This document shows, piece after piece, positions 63,738-64,000 of a DNA stretch of 64,000 nt. A program made the position numbers and the translations under genes. The notes beneath the pieces were generated by a model that did no database searches, was not told the DNA's origin, and saw nothing but the letters and a program-made list of their open reading frames with translations. Source of the stretch: Gammaproteobacteria bacterium (GTDB lineage: Bacteria; Pseudomonadota; Gammaproteobacteria; Burkholderiales; Burkholderiaceae_D); the NCBI GenBank assembly GCA_903970185.1, contig CAJCIC010000018.1:43389-107388 (forward strand), read 5' to 3'. The number at the start of each line of letters is the position of its first letter. Position 1 is the stretch's first letter.

Positions 63738-64000
63738 CGGCAGCTTTTAGACCTTGCGTTGCGAGCAGCCACTCCTCGCAGGCCAATTTCATTTTCCGAT
63801 TCTCAAATATTGCCAACCCGATGGAGCCTCGTGATAACGCCAACGGCTGCCAGTCAAAGAGATCATCACTTAGCCTTGGACGCGCATCGCAAATGCCTGC
63901 TGTCAGTCGCGATTGTAGGTGGCTCCTGATGCCGCCAGCGCCAGGTCAATGTTGATTCTGGCGCACACCGTCTCGGATTTCGTAATAGTCGCCTTTTTCG
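63738..64000. other. window end without a supported gene
   Basis: The 263 bases after doc show no convincing gene. A minus-strand frame entering from the right edge runs to about 63860 but is arginine-rich and lacks motifs. Confidence 0.4.

Noticed and set aside
63738..64000. possible insertion-sequence end or gene entering from the right edge
   Set aside because: No terminal repeats or transposase motif could be seen, and the frame is arginine-rich without family signature.
1..64000. CRISPR arrays, rRNA or tRNA genes
   Set aside because: No regularly spaced direct repeats and no recognised rRNA or tRNA sequence were found by reading; a covariance-model scan was not possible.

Overview
The window comes from a GC-rich Gram-negative proteobacterium, most likely a betaproteobacterium close to Burkholderiales. 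This is inferred from the ribosomal protein sequences (131-aa S8, 109-aa L22, zinc-independent 101-aa S14), many outer-membrane and periplasmic proteins, and LIV, NitT/TauT and hydantoinase genes. No rRNA, tRNA, CRISPR array or complete insertion sequence was recognised.

Layout. 1-6.6 kb: the end of an SDR gene, a lone periplasmic oligopeptide-type binding protein and several small or unassigned genes. 6.6-9.3 kb: an accessory patch with a TumE/TumA toxin-antitoxin pair, an orphan HEPN gene, weak small ORFs and two families of short dispersed repeats. 9.4-13.3 kb: a NitT/TauT-type ABC transporter divergent from a MarR-type regulator. 13.3-16.4 kb: a tightly packed four-gene set (acyl-CoA dehydrogenase-like, PIG-L deacetylase, NodS-like methyltransferase, family 2 glycosyltransferase). 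16.7-19.2 kb: tautomerase, Ada and a flavin reductase. 19.4-28.7 kb: a LIV-type ABC transporter operon ending in a DUF1445 hydro-lyase, divergent from a fused hydantoinase/5-oxoprolinase. An 18-bp motif upstream of the MarR gene recurs between livK and the hydantoinase gene. 28.7-32 kb: AsmA-like and YihY membrane proteins. 32-36.3 kb: a yjbE-yjbF-yjbGH exopolysaccharide operon in which GfcC/YjbG and YjbH appear fused. 36.6-40.4 kb: a dipeptide-type binding protein, a Tat-exported FAH-family hydrolase and a quinone oxidoreductase.

40.5-62.1 kb is the ribosomal S10-spc-alpha cluster with an unusual structure. It starts at rplC without rpsJ, runs to rpsQ, and is then interrupted by about 7.4 kb of non-ribosomal genes: a CDF transporter, galE, a PAP2 phosphatase, an unknown exported protein, a NAD-kinase-like protein, an SPFH protein and an NrtR-like Nudix regulator with a degenerate catalytic box. 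It resumes at rplN behind its own sigma70-like promoter and continues through secY, infA, rpmJ and rpoA to rplQ.

62.1-64 kb: a cysteine-rich CWC protein, a frameshifted AbrB/VapB-type antitoxin relic and an intact AbrB-type antitoxin/Doc toxin pair. All family names come from recognising motifs by eye; no database search was run.
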